A stretch of DNA of 27,217 nt, taken from JASHVB01 sp049522565. GTDB lineage: Bacteria; Pseudomonadota; Alphaproteobacteria; Acetobacterales; Acetobacteraceae. Below, one piece after another: positions 15,386-22,366 of this stretch. The notes beneath the pieces are model-generated. The model had not been told where the DNA came from. It saw nothing but the letters and a program-made list of their open reading frames with translations, and made no database searches. The stretch is taken from NCBI GenBank assembly GCA_049522565.1, contig JBEKNT010000032.1, positions 1 through 27,217 on the forward strand, given 5' to 3'. The translations under genes and the position numbers were made by a program. Each line of letters opens with the position of its first letter. The first letter of the stretch is position 1.

Positions 15386-16373
15386 GGATTTCTCGCGGTT
15401 CATTGCGGCGCTCGGCCGCGGCCCGGGCCGCTCGCGCGCCCTCACCCGCGACGAGGCACGCGAAGCTTTCACCGCCATACTGGCCGGCGCGATCGATCCG
15501 CACCAGGTCGGCGCCTTCCTGATGCTGTTGCGCTATCGCGGAGAGGACGCCGCCGAAGTCACCGGCCTGGTCGAAGCGGCCCGGGCCCGTCTGCCGTCCC
15601 TGCCCAGCGTCGCACTCGACTGGCCCAGCTACGGCGCCGGACGGACCCGGAGCGCACCGTGGTTCCTGCTGGCGGCACTGGCCCTGGGGCAGGCCGGCAT
15701 CCGCGTGCTGATGCACGGTTCGAATACCTTCGGCGCGGCGATGCCGGTCGCCGCGGCGCTGGCCACGCTCGGCCTGGCGCCGGCACGCGACGCCGACGAC
15801 GCGGCGCGGACGCTGGACCGCATCGGCTTCGCTTACCTGCCGATCGCGCAACTCTCCCCCGAGATCGCGCATCTGTTGGAATTGCGCCGATTGTTCGGGC
15901 TGCGCTCGCCGGTCAATACGGTTGCGCGGTTGCTCGATCCGGCGGGCGCCCCAGCCGGCGTCGGCGGGGTATTTCATCCGGGCTACATCGATGTGCATCT
16001 TGGCGTGGCGCAGTTGCTGGGTAGGCCACGCCTGCTGGTGCTGAAGGGTGGTGGCGGGGAGGCGGAACGCGTACCGAGCAAGCCGGCAACGGCGCATCTT
16101 TGGGCAATGGGCGTTGGCCGGACAGAGATCGCGCTGCCACCGATTGCCGGCATGGCCCCGCGTCATGGCGACATCGCGGCCGAGCCGGATCGTTTCGCAA
16201 AGGTCTGGCGCGGCGACGCGGCGCCGGAGCGCGAACTCGCCACCATCCAGGCAACCATCGCATTGGCGCTCCTGGCGGTTGGGCGCATGGTCGAAGCCGA
16301 AGCGGCATATAACGCCGCCACGCGCATCTGGGCTGCGCGGCGTCCTGTTCCCCGTCGACTGCATCAGCCATGA
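15375..16373 (+). CDS. TrpD2/YbiB-family glycosyltransferase-like protein
   Basis: A 332-residue protein related to anthranilate phosphoribosyltransferase, best matching the TrpD2 (YbiB) branch, annotated elsewhere as a glycosyl transferase family protein. It has the N-terminal helical domain (LTRDEAREAFTAILAGAIDPHQVGAFLMLLR), then the nucleoside-phosphorylase-like alpha/beta domain. The canonical KHGN-type PRPP motif is replaced (VLMHGSNTFGAAMPVA), so tryptophan synthesis is unlikely; the E. coli relative binds nucleic acid. LLVLKGGGGEAERVPSKP is a conserved C-terminal segment. The GTG start lies 11 bases inside the cysG 3' end, so it belongs to the nitrate operon, but its job there is unknown. 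The last residues (from about 324) read out of frame through a DUF2325-like remnant, so the native C-terminus may be lost. Confidence 0.72.
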   Translation: MPPEDFSRFIAALGRGPGRSRALTRDEAREAFTAILAGAIDPHQVGAFLMLLRYRGEDAAEVTGLVEAARARLPSLPSVALDWPSYGAGRTRSAPWFLLAALALGQAGIRVLMHGSNTFGAAMPVAAALATLGLAPARDADDAARTLDRIGFAYLPIAQLSPEIAHLLELRRLFGLRSPVNTVARLLDPAGAPAGVGGVFHPGYIDVHLGVAQLLGRPRLLVLKGGGGEAERVPSKPATAHLWAMGVGRTEIALPPIAGMAPRHGDIAAEPDRFAKVWRGDAAPERELATIQATIALALLAVGRMVEAEAAYNAATRIWAARRPVPRRLHQP

Positions 16374-16508
16374 CGCGGCGCACGCGGTCAAACTGCTGTG
16401 CCGTCAGGCGGGCAAGCGCTTTTGCCGCTCCGCTCGGCCTGCGTCACCGCGCTGCTGGCCGCCCTTCAGCGGCCGGAGGCGCGCAGCTTGGCGGATGCGG
16501 CCGATTGA
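16342..16508 (+). pseudogene. Frameshifted 3' remnant of a DUF2325-like gene
   Basis: One frame from 16342 reads VLFPVDCISHDAAHAVKLLC then RQAGKRF. The next frame continues LLPLRSACVTALLAALQRPE and ends with a stop at 16506-16508. Joined, this resembles the C-terminal half of DUF2325 proteins (FPVDCVSHDA...VK.LC.Q.GKPF.PLRSAS). One extra T in the TTTT run at about 16422-16425 would restore a single frame. The N-terminal half is absent and the fragment begins inside the trpD2-family 3' end, which suggests a deletion that fused the two genes. The stop abuts the convergent mop stop (16509). The DUF2325 call rests on remembered family motifs. Confidence 0.55.
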
Positions 16509-16715
16509 TCAGACGCCGACCATCACGTCGGACGCCTTGATCACCGCGAAGGCCTGCATGCCGGGCTGCAGCCCCAGCTCCTCGGCAGCCTCGTTGGTGA
16601 TCGATGCGGTGATGGTCAGCGTGGGCGAGACCTCGATGGTCACATGGGTGGTCGTTGCACCGAGCTTCACCGCCTTGATGGTTCCGGCGATCTGGTTACG
16701 GGCGGAGAGCTTCAT
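16509..16715 (-). CDS. mop: Mop, single-domain molbindin (TOBE)
   Basis: A 68-residue cytoplasmic molybdate-binding protein: one complete TOBE/Mop domain. The start MKLSARNQIAGTI and the segments VTIEVSP, ITASITNEAAEELGLQPGM and AFAVIKASDVMVGV are classic. Molbindins assemble as hexamers that store molybdate or tungstate, buffering supply to molybdenum cofactor synthesis. It is the last gene of a minus-strand cluster with two ModE-type regulators, 27 bases after the nearer one. That nearer regulator lacks its own TOBE domain, so Mop may serve as its separate sensor half; this is inference. Its stop is immediately adjacent to the stop of the plus-strand DUF2325 remnant. Confidence 0.93.
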   Translation of the reverse strand: MKLSARNQIAGTIKAVKLGATTTHVTIEVSPTLTITASITNEAAEELGLQPGMQAFAVIKASDVMVGV

Positions 16716-16742
16716 GACGCTATGTCCTTCTGGGGCCGTGGG

Positions 16743-17126
16743 TCACTTGTTGGCGCAGGCACGGTTAAGCGCCAATAAATGTTTGCGGGCCGCCAGCGCC
16801 GTGTCCACTTCAATAGCACGATAACGCTCGATGACGGCCTTGCCGGCCCGCGTGAGCACCGCGCCTCCGCCCCCGCTGCCGCCGGCGGCGGTTTCGACCA
16901 CGGGCGTGCCCAGGCTGCGATTGAGTTCCTCGACCAGTTCCCAGGTGCGCCGGTAGGACATGCGCAAGGCCCGTCCCGCCGCGGAAATCGATCCCGACCG
17001 GGCGATTTCCTCTAGCACGGCGACCTTGCCGGGCCCGATCCTGGCGCCGATCGCGAGGTCGAGCCGGATGCTCAGCCGATCGCCGCCGCTCGCCGTGTCC
17101 GCCGATTTTGGTTTCCGCTTTCCCAT
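16743..17126 (-). CDS. ModE-type winged-helix regulator without TOBE domain
   Basis: About 127 residues matching the N-terminal DNA-binding half of ModE (LysR-like winged helix). Visible segments are LAIGARIGPGKVAVLEEIARSGSIS, the recognition helix region AAGRALRMSYRRTWELVEELN and the wing with GGSGGGGAVLTRAGKAVIERY. There is no C-terminal Mop/TOBE sensor, though a free Mop is encoded next door. The frame is open from a TTG at 17141, but the ATG at 17126 is preferred. It lies 34 bases after the second ModE-like gene on the same strand. Known ModE proteins repress modABC when molybdate is bound; how this truncated form senses metal is unknown. Confidence 0.85.
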   Translation of the reverse strand: MGKRKPKSADTASGGDRLSIRLDLAIGARIGPGKVAVLEEIARSGSISAAGRALRMSYRRTWELVEELNRSLGTPVVETAAGGSGGGGAVLTRAGKAVIERYRAIEVDTALAARKHLLALNRACANK

Positions 17127-17160
17127 CACGGCGGTAACCAAACACGCTTGGCCGTTGCGA

Positions 17161-17562
17161 TCAATTCTGCGTTCGCACGGCGTTCGTCAGACCCACGGAA
17201 GCTGTCGCCTGGCTGATGACACGCAACTCCGGCTGCCCCTGAACCAACAACAGTTGCTCCAGCGCCCGGAACGCGCCGAGAACCTTGTACCCATGCGGCG
17301 TCAGGCGCGTGCCGCCGCCTTTGGTGCCGCCACGTGCGGCCGCGACAATCGGCGGCGAAAACCGGTCATTCATCGCCGCCACCAGCTTCCACACATGAGC
17401 GCAGGTCGCACCCAGCCGTTTCTGCGCCCCGGAAATCGAACCGCAGTCGCGGATCCCCTCCAGCACCGCGGCCTGAATTGACCCGACGGCTACCGTGCCG
17501 TTCACCGCAACGCGCAGTTCAACGTTCAGCTCGGGCTTGGGGTGACGGCAGCTCTGCGCCAT
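17161..17562 (-). CDS. Second ModE-type winged-helix regulator
   Basis: A 133-residue divergent paralogue of the neighbouring regulator. Motifs are VAVGSIQAAVLEGIRDCGSIS, GAQKRLGATCAHVWKLVAAMN, then a GGTKGGGTRLTPHGYKVLGAFRAL wing, again HTH-only with no TOBE domain. The recognition helix (RLGATCAHVWKLV) differs clearly from the first copy (ALRMSYRRTWELV), so the two probably bind different sites or form a mixed dimer. It is first in the minus-strand cluster (this gene, modE-type, mop). Its start is 27 bases from the Mo-box-like palindrome at 17590-17613, consistent with autoregulation and control of the divergent transport genes. Start by ATG at 17562. Confidence 0.8.
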   Translation of the reverse strand: MAQSCRHPKPELNVELRVAVNGTVAVGSIQAAVLEGIRDCGSISGAQKRLGATCAHVWKLVAAMNDRFSPPIVAAARGGTKGGGTRLTPHGYKVLGAFRALEQLLLVQGQPELRVISQATASVGLTNAVRTQN

Positions 17563-17589
17563 CCGGCAGATACCCGCAACGCGTGTTGC

Positions 17590-17613
17590 CGCTATAGTCA
17601 GATAGATATATCG
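17590..17613. promoter_or_regulatory. Mo-box-like palindrome between divergent mod genes
   Basis: CGCTATA (17590-17596) and TATATCG (17607-17613) form an imperfect 24-bp palindrome with the CGnTATA...TATAnCG layout of ModE/MopA operators. It lies in the only AT-rich spot of the 72-base gap between the minus-strand regulator and the plus-strand binding-protein gene, where promoters of both would overlap. Binding of either ModE-type protein here is predicted, not shown. Confidence 0.65.
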
Positions 17614-17634
17614 TCGGAAGCAACGGGGAATGGC

Positions 17635-18612
17635 ATGCCTGGTCGGTTGCTCCTGATTGTGCTGCTGTTGTGGTCGAACCTCACGCTGGCGGGGCAGGTC
17701 ACCGATGCCACCGGCCGCGCGGTGCAGGTGCCGGACCAGATCGCGCGCGTGCTTCCGGCTGGTCCGCCGGCCGCGGTGCTGCTGGCGGCCGTCGCGCCCG
17801 ATTTGATGCTGGGTTGGCCGTCGCCGCTGTCGGACGACGCACGCGCGTTGCTGTCACCGGCCGCCGGAAAACTGCCGCAAATCCCCCGGCTGACCGGGCG
17901 TGAGGACGTGACCGGCAAGGTCCTGGCCCTCAAACCGGACCTGATCCTCGACTACGGCACCGTGTCGCCGCGCTATGCCGATCTGGCGCAGAAGACCCAG
18001 CAACGCACTGGCATCCCCACCATCCTGCTCGATGGATCCCTGACCGAAATACCGCAGGTTTTCCGGCTGCTCGGCGGCATCCTGCATCGCGAGGGCCGCG
18101 CGGAAACGCTGGCGATGTTGGCGGAGACCCTGCTGGCTCTGCCGGTGACACAACATGCCCATCCGCGCGTCCTCTACGCACGTGGCGCTGACGGCCTGAC
18201 GGTCGCCGCGCCCGGAACCGACGTCACGGAGGTCTTCACCCGCCTCGGCTGGCAGGTGCTCGCACCGGACGGCCAGGGATCATTCCGCGCGTCCAGCGTC
18301 GATGCGATCCGCGCGCTCGACCCGGATATCCTGATCTTCTCCGATCCGGCCATGCGCGACACCGTCATGCACGACGGTTCATGGCGAACTGTGCGAGCGG
18401 TGCGTGACGGACAGGTGTTCGTCGCGCCGAGCCTGCCGTTCGGCTGGGTCGAAGAACCGCCCTCGATCAACCGATTGCTCGGTCTTGCCTGGCTCGAGGG
18501 CCGCGACCCGGTAGCACTCGCGGCCATGTTCAACGCGGTGGTGTACGGTCGCGCGCTGTCGCCGGCGCAACGCGATGGCGTGCTCGCCGGCGTCCATTCA
18601 CTGCAACCCTGA
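17635..18612 (+). CDS. Class III (BtuF/FhuD/MolA-like) substrate-binding protein
   Basis: A 325-residue protein with an N-terminal signal peptide (MPGRLLLIVLLLWSNLTLA, cleavage probably after Ala19), followed by the typical opening VTDATGRAVQVPDQIARVLP. Further family segments are VLALKPDLILDYGTVSPRYADLAQ, IPTILLDGSLTEIPQVF and DPDILIFSD, with a C-terminal VRDGQVFVAPSLPFGWVEEPPSINRLLGLAWL. This periplasmic fold binds vitamin B12, haem, ferric siderophores or, in MolA, molybdate/tungstate. Its position at the head of modABC, behind a Mo-box, makes an oxyanion or Mo-linked ligand plausible. No cognate BtuCD-type permease is present. GGGG lies about 7 bases upstream of the ATG. The stop is 12 bases from modA. 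Confidence 0.78.
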   Translation: MPGRLLLIVLLLWSNLTLAGQVTDATGRAVQVPDQIARVLPAGPPAAVLLAAVAPDLMLGWPSPLSDDARALLSPAAGKLPQIPRLTGREDVTGKVLALKPDLILDYGTVSPRYADLAQKTQQRTGIPTILLDGSLTEIPQVFRLLGGILHREGRAETLAMLAETLLALPVTQHAHPRVLYARGADGLTVAAPGTDVTEVFTRLGWQVLAPDGQGSFRASSVDAIRALDPDILIFSDPAMRDTVMHDGSWRTVRAVRDGQVFVAPSLPFGWVEEPPSINRLLGLAWLEGRDPVALAAMFNAVVYGRALSPAQRDGVLAGVHSLQP

Positions 18613-18624
18613 GAGGTCCGATCC

Positions 18625-19374
18625 ATGCGTATCCTGCTGTTCCTTTGTGTATTGCTCGTGCCCTTGGCGGCGCGTGCGCAGGAACTGACGGTGTTCGCCG
18701 CCGCCAGCCTGACCGACGCCATGAAGGACATCACCACACAATGGGTGCAGGCAGGCCATCAGCCGTTGCGCATGTCGTTCGGTTCAAGCTCGACGTTGGC
18801 GCGCCAGATCGAGGCCGGCGCTCCGGCAAATCTGTTTGCCTCGGCCGATGAGAATTGGATGGACTACCTGGCGCAAAAGAACCTGATCGCCGCGGACACC
18901 CGCAAGGACCTGCTGGGCAACGACCTCGTCCTGGTGGTCCCGGCCGACAAGCCGCTGCACGTCACGCTTGGGCCGGGCTTCAACCTGCTGGCCTTGCTCG
19001 GGCCCAGCGGCCGGCTGGCCGTGGGCGATCCGGCGCATGTGCCCGTCGGCATCTATGCCGAGCAAGCATTGAAGAAGCTCGGCTGGTGGGACAGCGTTGC
19101 GCCGCGGCTGGCACCAACGGCCGACGTGCGGGCCGGCCTGCTGCTGGTCGAGCGCGGCGATGCGCCGGCCGGCATCGTCTACGCCACCGACGCCGCCGCG
19201 TCGAAAGCCGTGATGGTGGCAGGAACTTTCCCCCCCGACAGCCACGATCCGGTGGCGTATCCGTTCGCCGCAGTCAAGGCGGGCGACACGCCGGAAGCCC
19301 GCGCCCTGTTGACGTTCCTGGAAGGCCCACAGGCGCGCGCGGTGTTCGTGCAGCGCGGCTTCAAGGTCGAATAG
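18625..19374 (+). CDS. modA: ModA, molybdate-binding periplasmic protein
   Basis: A 249-residue class II binding protein with a signal peptide (cleavage likely after ...LAARA, residue 18). Classic ModA segments: LTVFAAASLTDAMKDI (substrate serine region), FGSSSTLARQIEAGAPANLFASADENWMD, NDLVLVVP, AVGDPAHVPVGIYAEQAL, and VERGDAPAGIVYATDA with the conserved tyrosine. It captures molybdate or tungstate for ModBC. GAGAGG lies about 9 bases upstream of the ATG. Length and motif order are normal. It sits in the order binding protein-modA-modB-modC, and the likely operator is at 17590-17613. Confidence 0.95.
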   Translation: MRILLFLCVLLVPLAARAQELTVFAAASLTDAMKDITTQWVQAGHQPLRMSFGSSSTLARQIEAGAPANLFASADENWMDYLAQKNLIAADTRKDLLGNDLVLVVPADKPLHVTLGPGFNLLALLGPSGRLAVGDPAHVPVGIYAEQALKKLGWWDSVAPRLAPTADVRAGLLLVERGDAPAGIVYATDAAASKAVMVAGTFPPDSHDPVAYPFAAVKAGDTPEARALLTFLEGPQARAVFVQRGFKVE

Positions 19375-19375
19375 C

Positions 19376-20065
19376 CTGGGCCTGTCGCCCGAGGAGTGGG
19401 TCGCCGTCCGGCTGACGCTGGAAGTCGCGGCGCGCGCGGTCGGCTGCGGCCTGCCGCTTGCCGTCCTGACCGCCTGGTTGCTGGCGCGCTACCGCTTCCC
19501 CGGCCGCCCGCTGCTGAACGCGCTGGTGCATCTGCCCCTCGTGCTGCCGCCCGTGGTTACCGGCTGGCTGCTGCTGATCATCTTCGGCATTCGCGGGCCG
19601 ATCGGCTCGTTGCTGTACGACTGGCTGGGTATCCGATTGGCGTTCACCACCGCCGGCGCGAGCCTTGCCGCCGGGGTCATGACCTTCCCGGTCATGGTGC
19701 GCGCCGTCCGCCTGTCGCTGGAAGCGGCCGATCTCGGGCTTGAGCAAGCGGCATGCACGCTGGGCGCGGGCCGGCTGGACCGGCTGTTCAACATCACGCT
19801 GCCGTTGGCCTCGCCCGGTATCCTGGTCGGCGGGATCGTCGCCTATGCCACCTGCCTCGGCGAGTTCGGTGCGATCATCACGTTTGCCGCCAACATTCCG
19901 GGCCAGACGCAGACATTGCCGCTGGCGATCTATACCGCGCTGCAGGTGCCGGGCGGCGAGGCGACGGCTGCGAAACTGTCGCTGGTTTCGCTGACGCTCG
20001 CATTGATCGGGCTGCTGCTGTCGGAATGGATCGGCAAGCGACTGAACGCGGCGCTGGGCCGATGA
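19376..20065 (+). CDS. modB: ModB, molybdate ABC transporter permease (probable CTG start)
   Basis: An inner-membrane permease of 229 residues when read from CTG at 19376. The N-terminus LGLSPEEWVAVRLTLEVA aligns without gaps to ModB of E. coli (also 229 residues, as I recall it). No ATG, GTG or TTG lies in frame near that point; the first TTG (19478) would remove transmembrane helix 1. AAGG at 19363-19366 is a suitable ribosome-binding site for 19376. Key segments are FPGRPLLNALVHLPLVLPPVVTGWLLL, FPVMVRAVRLSLEAADLGLEQAACTLGAG and the EAA-type loop ending LPLASPGILVGG, the contact with ModC. It starts two bases after the modA stop and overlaps modC (ATGA). Confidence 0.92.
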   Translation: MGLSPEEWVAVRLTLEVAARAVGCGLPLAVLTAWLLARYRFPGRPLLNALVHLPLVLPPVVTGWLLLIIFGIRGPIGSLLYDWLGIRLAFTTAGASLAAGVMTFPVMVRAVRLSLEAADLGLEQAACTLGAGRLDRLFNITLPLASPGILVGGIVAYATCLGEFGAIITFAANIPGQTQTLPLAIYTALQVPGGEATAAKLSLVSLTLALIGLLLSEWIGKRLNAALGR

Positions 20066-21141
20066 GCCTGGCGATCCGGCTGCGCCACCGGTTTCCGTCC
20101 GTGCAGATGGATGTGGCATTTGAAACTCCCACGCCGGGGGTGACCGTGTTGTTCGGACCGTCGGGCGCCGGCAAGTCCACGATCATCGCTGCCGCCGCCG
20201 GTTTACTGCGCCCGGACGAATGTCGCGTCGTGGTCGATGGCCAGGTGCTGGCCGACACCGAAGCCGGCATCTGGCTGCCGCCGGAACGCCGTCGTGTCGG
20301 CCTGGTGTTCCAGGATGCACGCCTGTTCCCGCACATGTCGGTTGCCACCAATTTGCGCTTTGGCCTACGCCGGGCCGCGCCGGGGACGGTGCGGTTCGAC
20401 GAGGTGGTCGAATTGCTGGGCATTGGTGCATTGCTGCTGCGCCGCCCGCACACGCTGTCCGGCGGCGAGCGCCAGCGCGTGGCGATCGGCCGGGCGCTGC
20501 TGGCGCAGCCGCGCCTGCTGCTGATGGACGAGCCGCTGGCCAGTTTGGATGCCGGGCGCAAGGCGGAGATCCTGCCCTACCTGACGCGGCTGAAAACCGC
20601 GCTGCGCTTGCCGGTCATCTATGTGACGCACGCTCTGGACGAAGTGATCCAGCTCGCCGATTCTATGGTGCTGATCGAGGCGGGGCGGGTGATTGCCAGC
20701 GGGCCTCTGTCCGACGTCGCTTCGCGCGCGGATCTGCCGTTGGCACAACGCGACGATGCCGGCGCTCTGCTGCTGTGCCGCGTGGCAGAGCATGATGCTG
20801 GCCGCGAACTGACCCGTCTCGAGGGCGGCGGCGCCAGCTTCTGGGTGCCGCTGTTGGACGCGCCGTTGCTGAGCGACTGCCGTGTCCGCATCCCCGCGCG
20901 CGAGGTGATCCTGGCCGGCAAGCCGCCCGACGCGATCAGCCTGCACAACGTCGTGCCGGGGACCGTGCGCCGGATCGCCGCACAAGCGGAGCGGCGTTCG
21001 GTGCTGGTGGAGATCGCCCTGCCGAGCGGCGCCTTGCTCGCCCGCGTCACGCCCGACGCCATCATTCGATTGCGGCTGTCGCCGGGCGCCCCGGTGCTGG
21101 CGCTGATCAAGTCCACCTCGATCGAGGTGCTCGGCGCCTGA
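20062..21141 (+). CDS. modC: ModC, molybdate ABC transporter ATPase with TOBE domain
   Basis: A 359-residue cytoplasmic ATPase that powers ModB. ABC motifs are intact: Walker A GPSGAGKST (from residue 32), Q-loop VFQDARLFPHMSV, signature LSGGERQ (132-138), Walker B LLMDEP with the catalytic Glu at 157, D-loop ASLDAGRK and switch His190 in VTHALDE. A C-terminal regulatory region (about 230-359) ends in a TOBE/Mop-like domain (VPGTVRRIAAQ ... VTPDAIIRLRLSPGAPVLALIKSTSIEVL), which in characterised ModC can bind oxyanion and inhibit transport. The start overlaps the modB stop. Length is typical. It is the last gene of the plus-strand cluster; a weak hairpin follows. Confidence 0.95.
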   Translation: MSLAIRLRHRFPSVQMDVAFETPTPGVTVLFGPSGAGKSTIIAAAAGLLRPDECRVVVDGQVLADTEAGIWLPPERRRVGLVFQDARLFPHMSVATNLRFGLRRAAPGTVRFDEVVELLGIGALLLRRPHTLSGGERQRVAIGRALLAQPRLLLMDEPLASLDAGRKAEILPYLTRLKTALRLPVIYVTHALDEVIQLADSMVLIEAGRVIASGPLSDVASRADLPLAQRDDAGALLLCRVAEHDAGRELTRLEGGGASFWVPLLDAPLLSDCRVRIPAREVILAGKPPDAISLHNVVPGTVRRIAAQAERRSVLVEIALPSGALLARVTPDAIIRLRLSPGAPVLALIKSTSIEVLGA

Positions 21142-21150
21142 GCCAGGCCG

Positions 21151-21170
21151 GCGCAGGGTTGCGCTTCTTC
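21151..21170 (+). terminator. Weak hairpin after modC
   Basis: A 5-bp stem (21151-21155 with 21160-21164, loop GGGT) is followed by TTCTTC, ten bases after the modC stop. It could end the mod transcript, but the stem is short and the T-run is broken. Confidence 0.35.
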
Positions 21171-21222
21171 GCTATATCCTATTGGATACGGCGTAGGTGA
21201 CGCGGCGGCGCAATCCCGCCAG

Positions 21223-21444
21223 TCAGCTCCCGGACGCCGGCTTGCCCACGGTTACCGGCGTGTCCTGTCGGTTCTCCGGCAACAATTTCTGCAGGCTGCG
21301 CACCTTGGGGATGTCGTAGGTGGCGATATACGGCGCATCCAGGTGAAGCGTCAGGTAGTCCCGATGATACGCCTCAGCGGGGTAGAATGGACCGGCCGCA
21401 TCGATGCGCGTGGCGATCGGACGGCTGAACACCTGCGTCGCTTC
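21223..21444 (-). pseudogene. msrA: Truncated peptide methionine sulfoxide reductase A (C-terminal third)
   Basis: About 72 residues match only the C-terminus of MsrA: FSRPIATRID, FYPAEAYHRDYLTLH, APYIATYDIPKVRSLQKLLP, then DTPVTVG before the stop. The catalytic N-terminal part with the GCFWC motif is absent. Upstream the frame stays open to a stop at 21505-21507 but no longer resembles MsrA, and further sequence is unrelated. A GTG at 21432 could start translation, but the product would lack the active site. MsrA normally repairs oxidised methionine. The break lies at the edge of an accessory patch that also holds a broken hisZ copy, so rearrangement truncated the gene. Confidence 0.75.
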
Positions 21445-21911
21445 GCGTTGCGGGCGCGGTTCGATCGCATCTTCCGCCGCCGGGTTTTCGCGCAGTCTGC
21501 CAGGCTAATCCAACAGTGGTCGGGACGTTACCTCTGAGGAAGCTCTCGGTCGAGAGCGATGGTGCCAATGCAAGTGCTGCATTGACCGCGACCCACGTGA
21601 CAGCGGCCTCACGATCTCCGCGCACACAGGCAGCCATGGTCCGGCGGGGTTGCAACGCCGGAAAATGCTCGTTCGGCGGCAACGCTGCTCCGGTCGTGAC
21701 CGGTATGGCCGTAGGAGGGGCCTGCCGGCCCGTCGAGCGCGATCATCAATCCAATCCCACAACCGAAGTTGCCGCCGGGCCGCCCCGGGGCCTGGTGTCT
21801 TCATTGGCACGGCGGGGCCCCGCCAAGCACGACTGTGCCGCGCACACGATGAAAAGTCATGTATGGCGGGCCTTCGCCCACCACGACGGGCGGCGAGTTT
21901 GGGCTGACCCG
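21445..21911. other. Unexplained stretch without a recognised gene
   Basis: Several frames are open on both strands (for example plus strand 21516-21938), but none gives a recognisable protein. The longest are Arg/Ala-rich, as expected of GC-rich non-coding DNA. Local palindromes are present: a 6-bp stem near 21540-21556 and a 14-base perfect palindrome near 21810-21824. The stretch ends exactly where hisZ-like sequence begins. It could be the remnant of a mobile element (insertion sequence or intron), but I see no transposase, reverse transcriptase or clean terminal repeats. Confidence 0.4.
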
Positions 21912-22139
21912 CAACCTGTGGCACCCTCGCGGCAATGAGCGATGATCCCCCGAACCCCGCGCTGTTGCCCGCCGGCCTGCGCGACCTGTTGCCGCCCGAC
22001 GCCGAGACCGAGGCTGCCGCGGTCGAGGCGCTGATGGACGTGTTCGCCGCGCACGGCTACCAGCGCGTCAAGCCGCCATTGCGCGAATTCGAGGACAGCC
22101 TGCTGGCCGGCTCCGGTGCCGCAGTGCCGGACCAGACGT
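21912..22139 (+). pseudogene. hisZ: Partial duplicate of the hisZ 5' end
   Basis: These 228 bases align without gaps to 24453-24680, the 23 upstream bases and first 68 codons of the complete hisZ, with 9 mismatches by my count (about 96% identical). The ATG (21935) is kept. After the break at 22139 the frame runs only five codons to a stop at 22151-22153, so a 72-residue product would lack nearly all of HisZ. Several mismatches change residues (for example Ser to Ala, Leu to Arg), suggesting drift after duplication. Both copies have the same orientation and lie 2541 bases apart. Confidence 0.9.
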
Positions 22140-22153
22140 CCAAGAAGCGCTGA

Positions 22154-22366
22154 TGGCACGCCTTGCTCGCCGGTCGGCTGGCTCTGGGGCGTCAGCGAAA
22201 CCTGCCAGGGAGTCCTTGGAACGGTCGAAACCGCGCCTGGCATGAGGCCGAGCGCAACATGGACCGGCCGAAGGCGCGCGACATTTTGCACGTCCCCGGG
22301 CCAGTGATATCCTGGTTCATAGTCGCGAATCGCGGCTGTGAGACAGGCGTCCCGACAGATTGACCG
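22154..22366. other. Gap between the broken hisZ copy and the sulfotransferase
   Basis: No gene recognised. It is less GC-rich near 22280-22330, where a promoter for the sulfotransferase may lie, but no clear -35/-10 pair was found. A short palindrome of the CGCGAATCGCG type lies near 22323. The origin of this stretch is unclear. Confidence 0.35.

Noticed and set aside
21516..21938. Plus-strand open frame of about 140 codons as a gene
   Set aside because: No recognisable domain, biased composition, weak start context, and it runs into the duplicated hisZ segment; treated as unexplained non-coding DNA.
21445..22366. Group II intron or insertion-sequence remnant
   Set aside because: I could not find a domain V hairpin, reverse transcriptase, transposase or terminal repeats; kept only as an open question.
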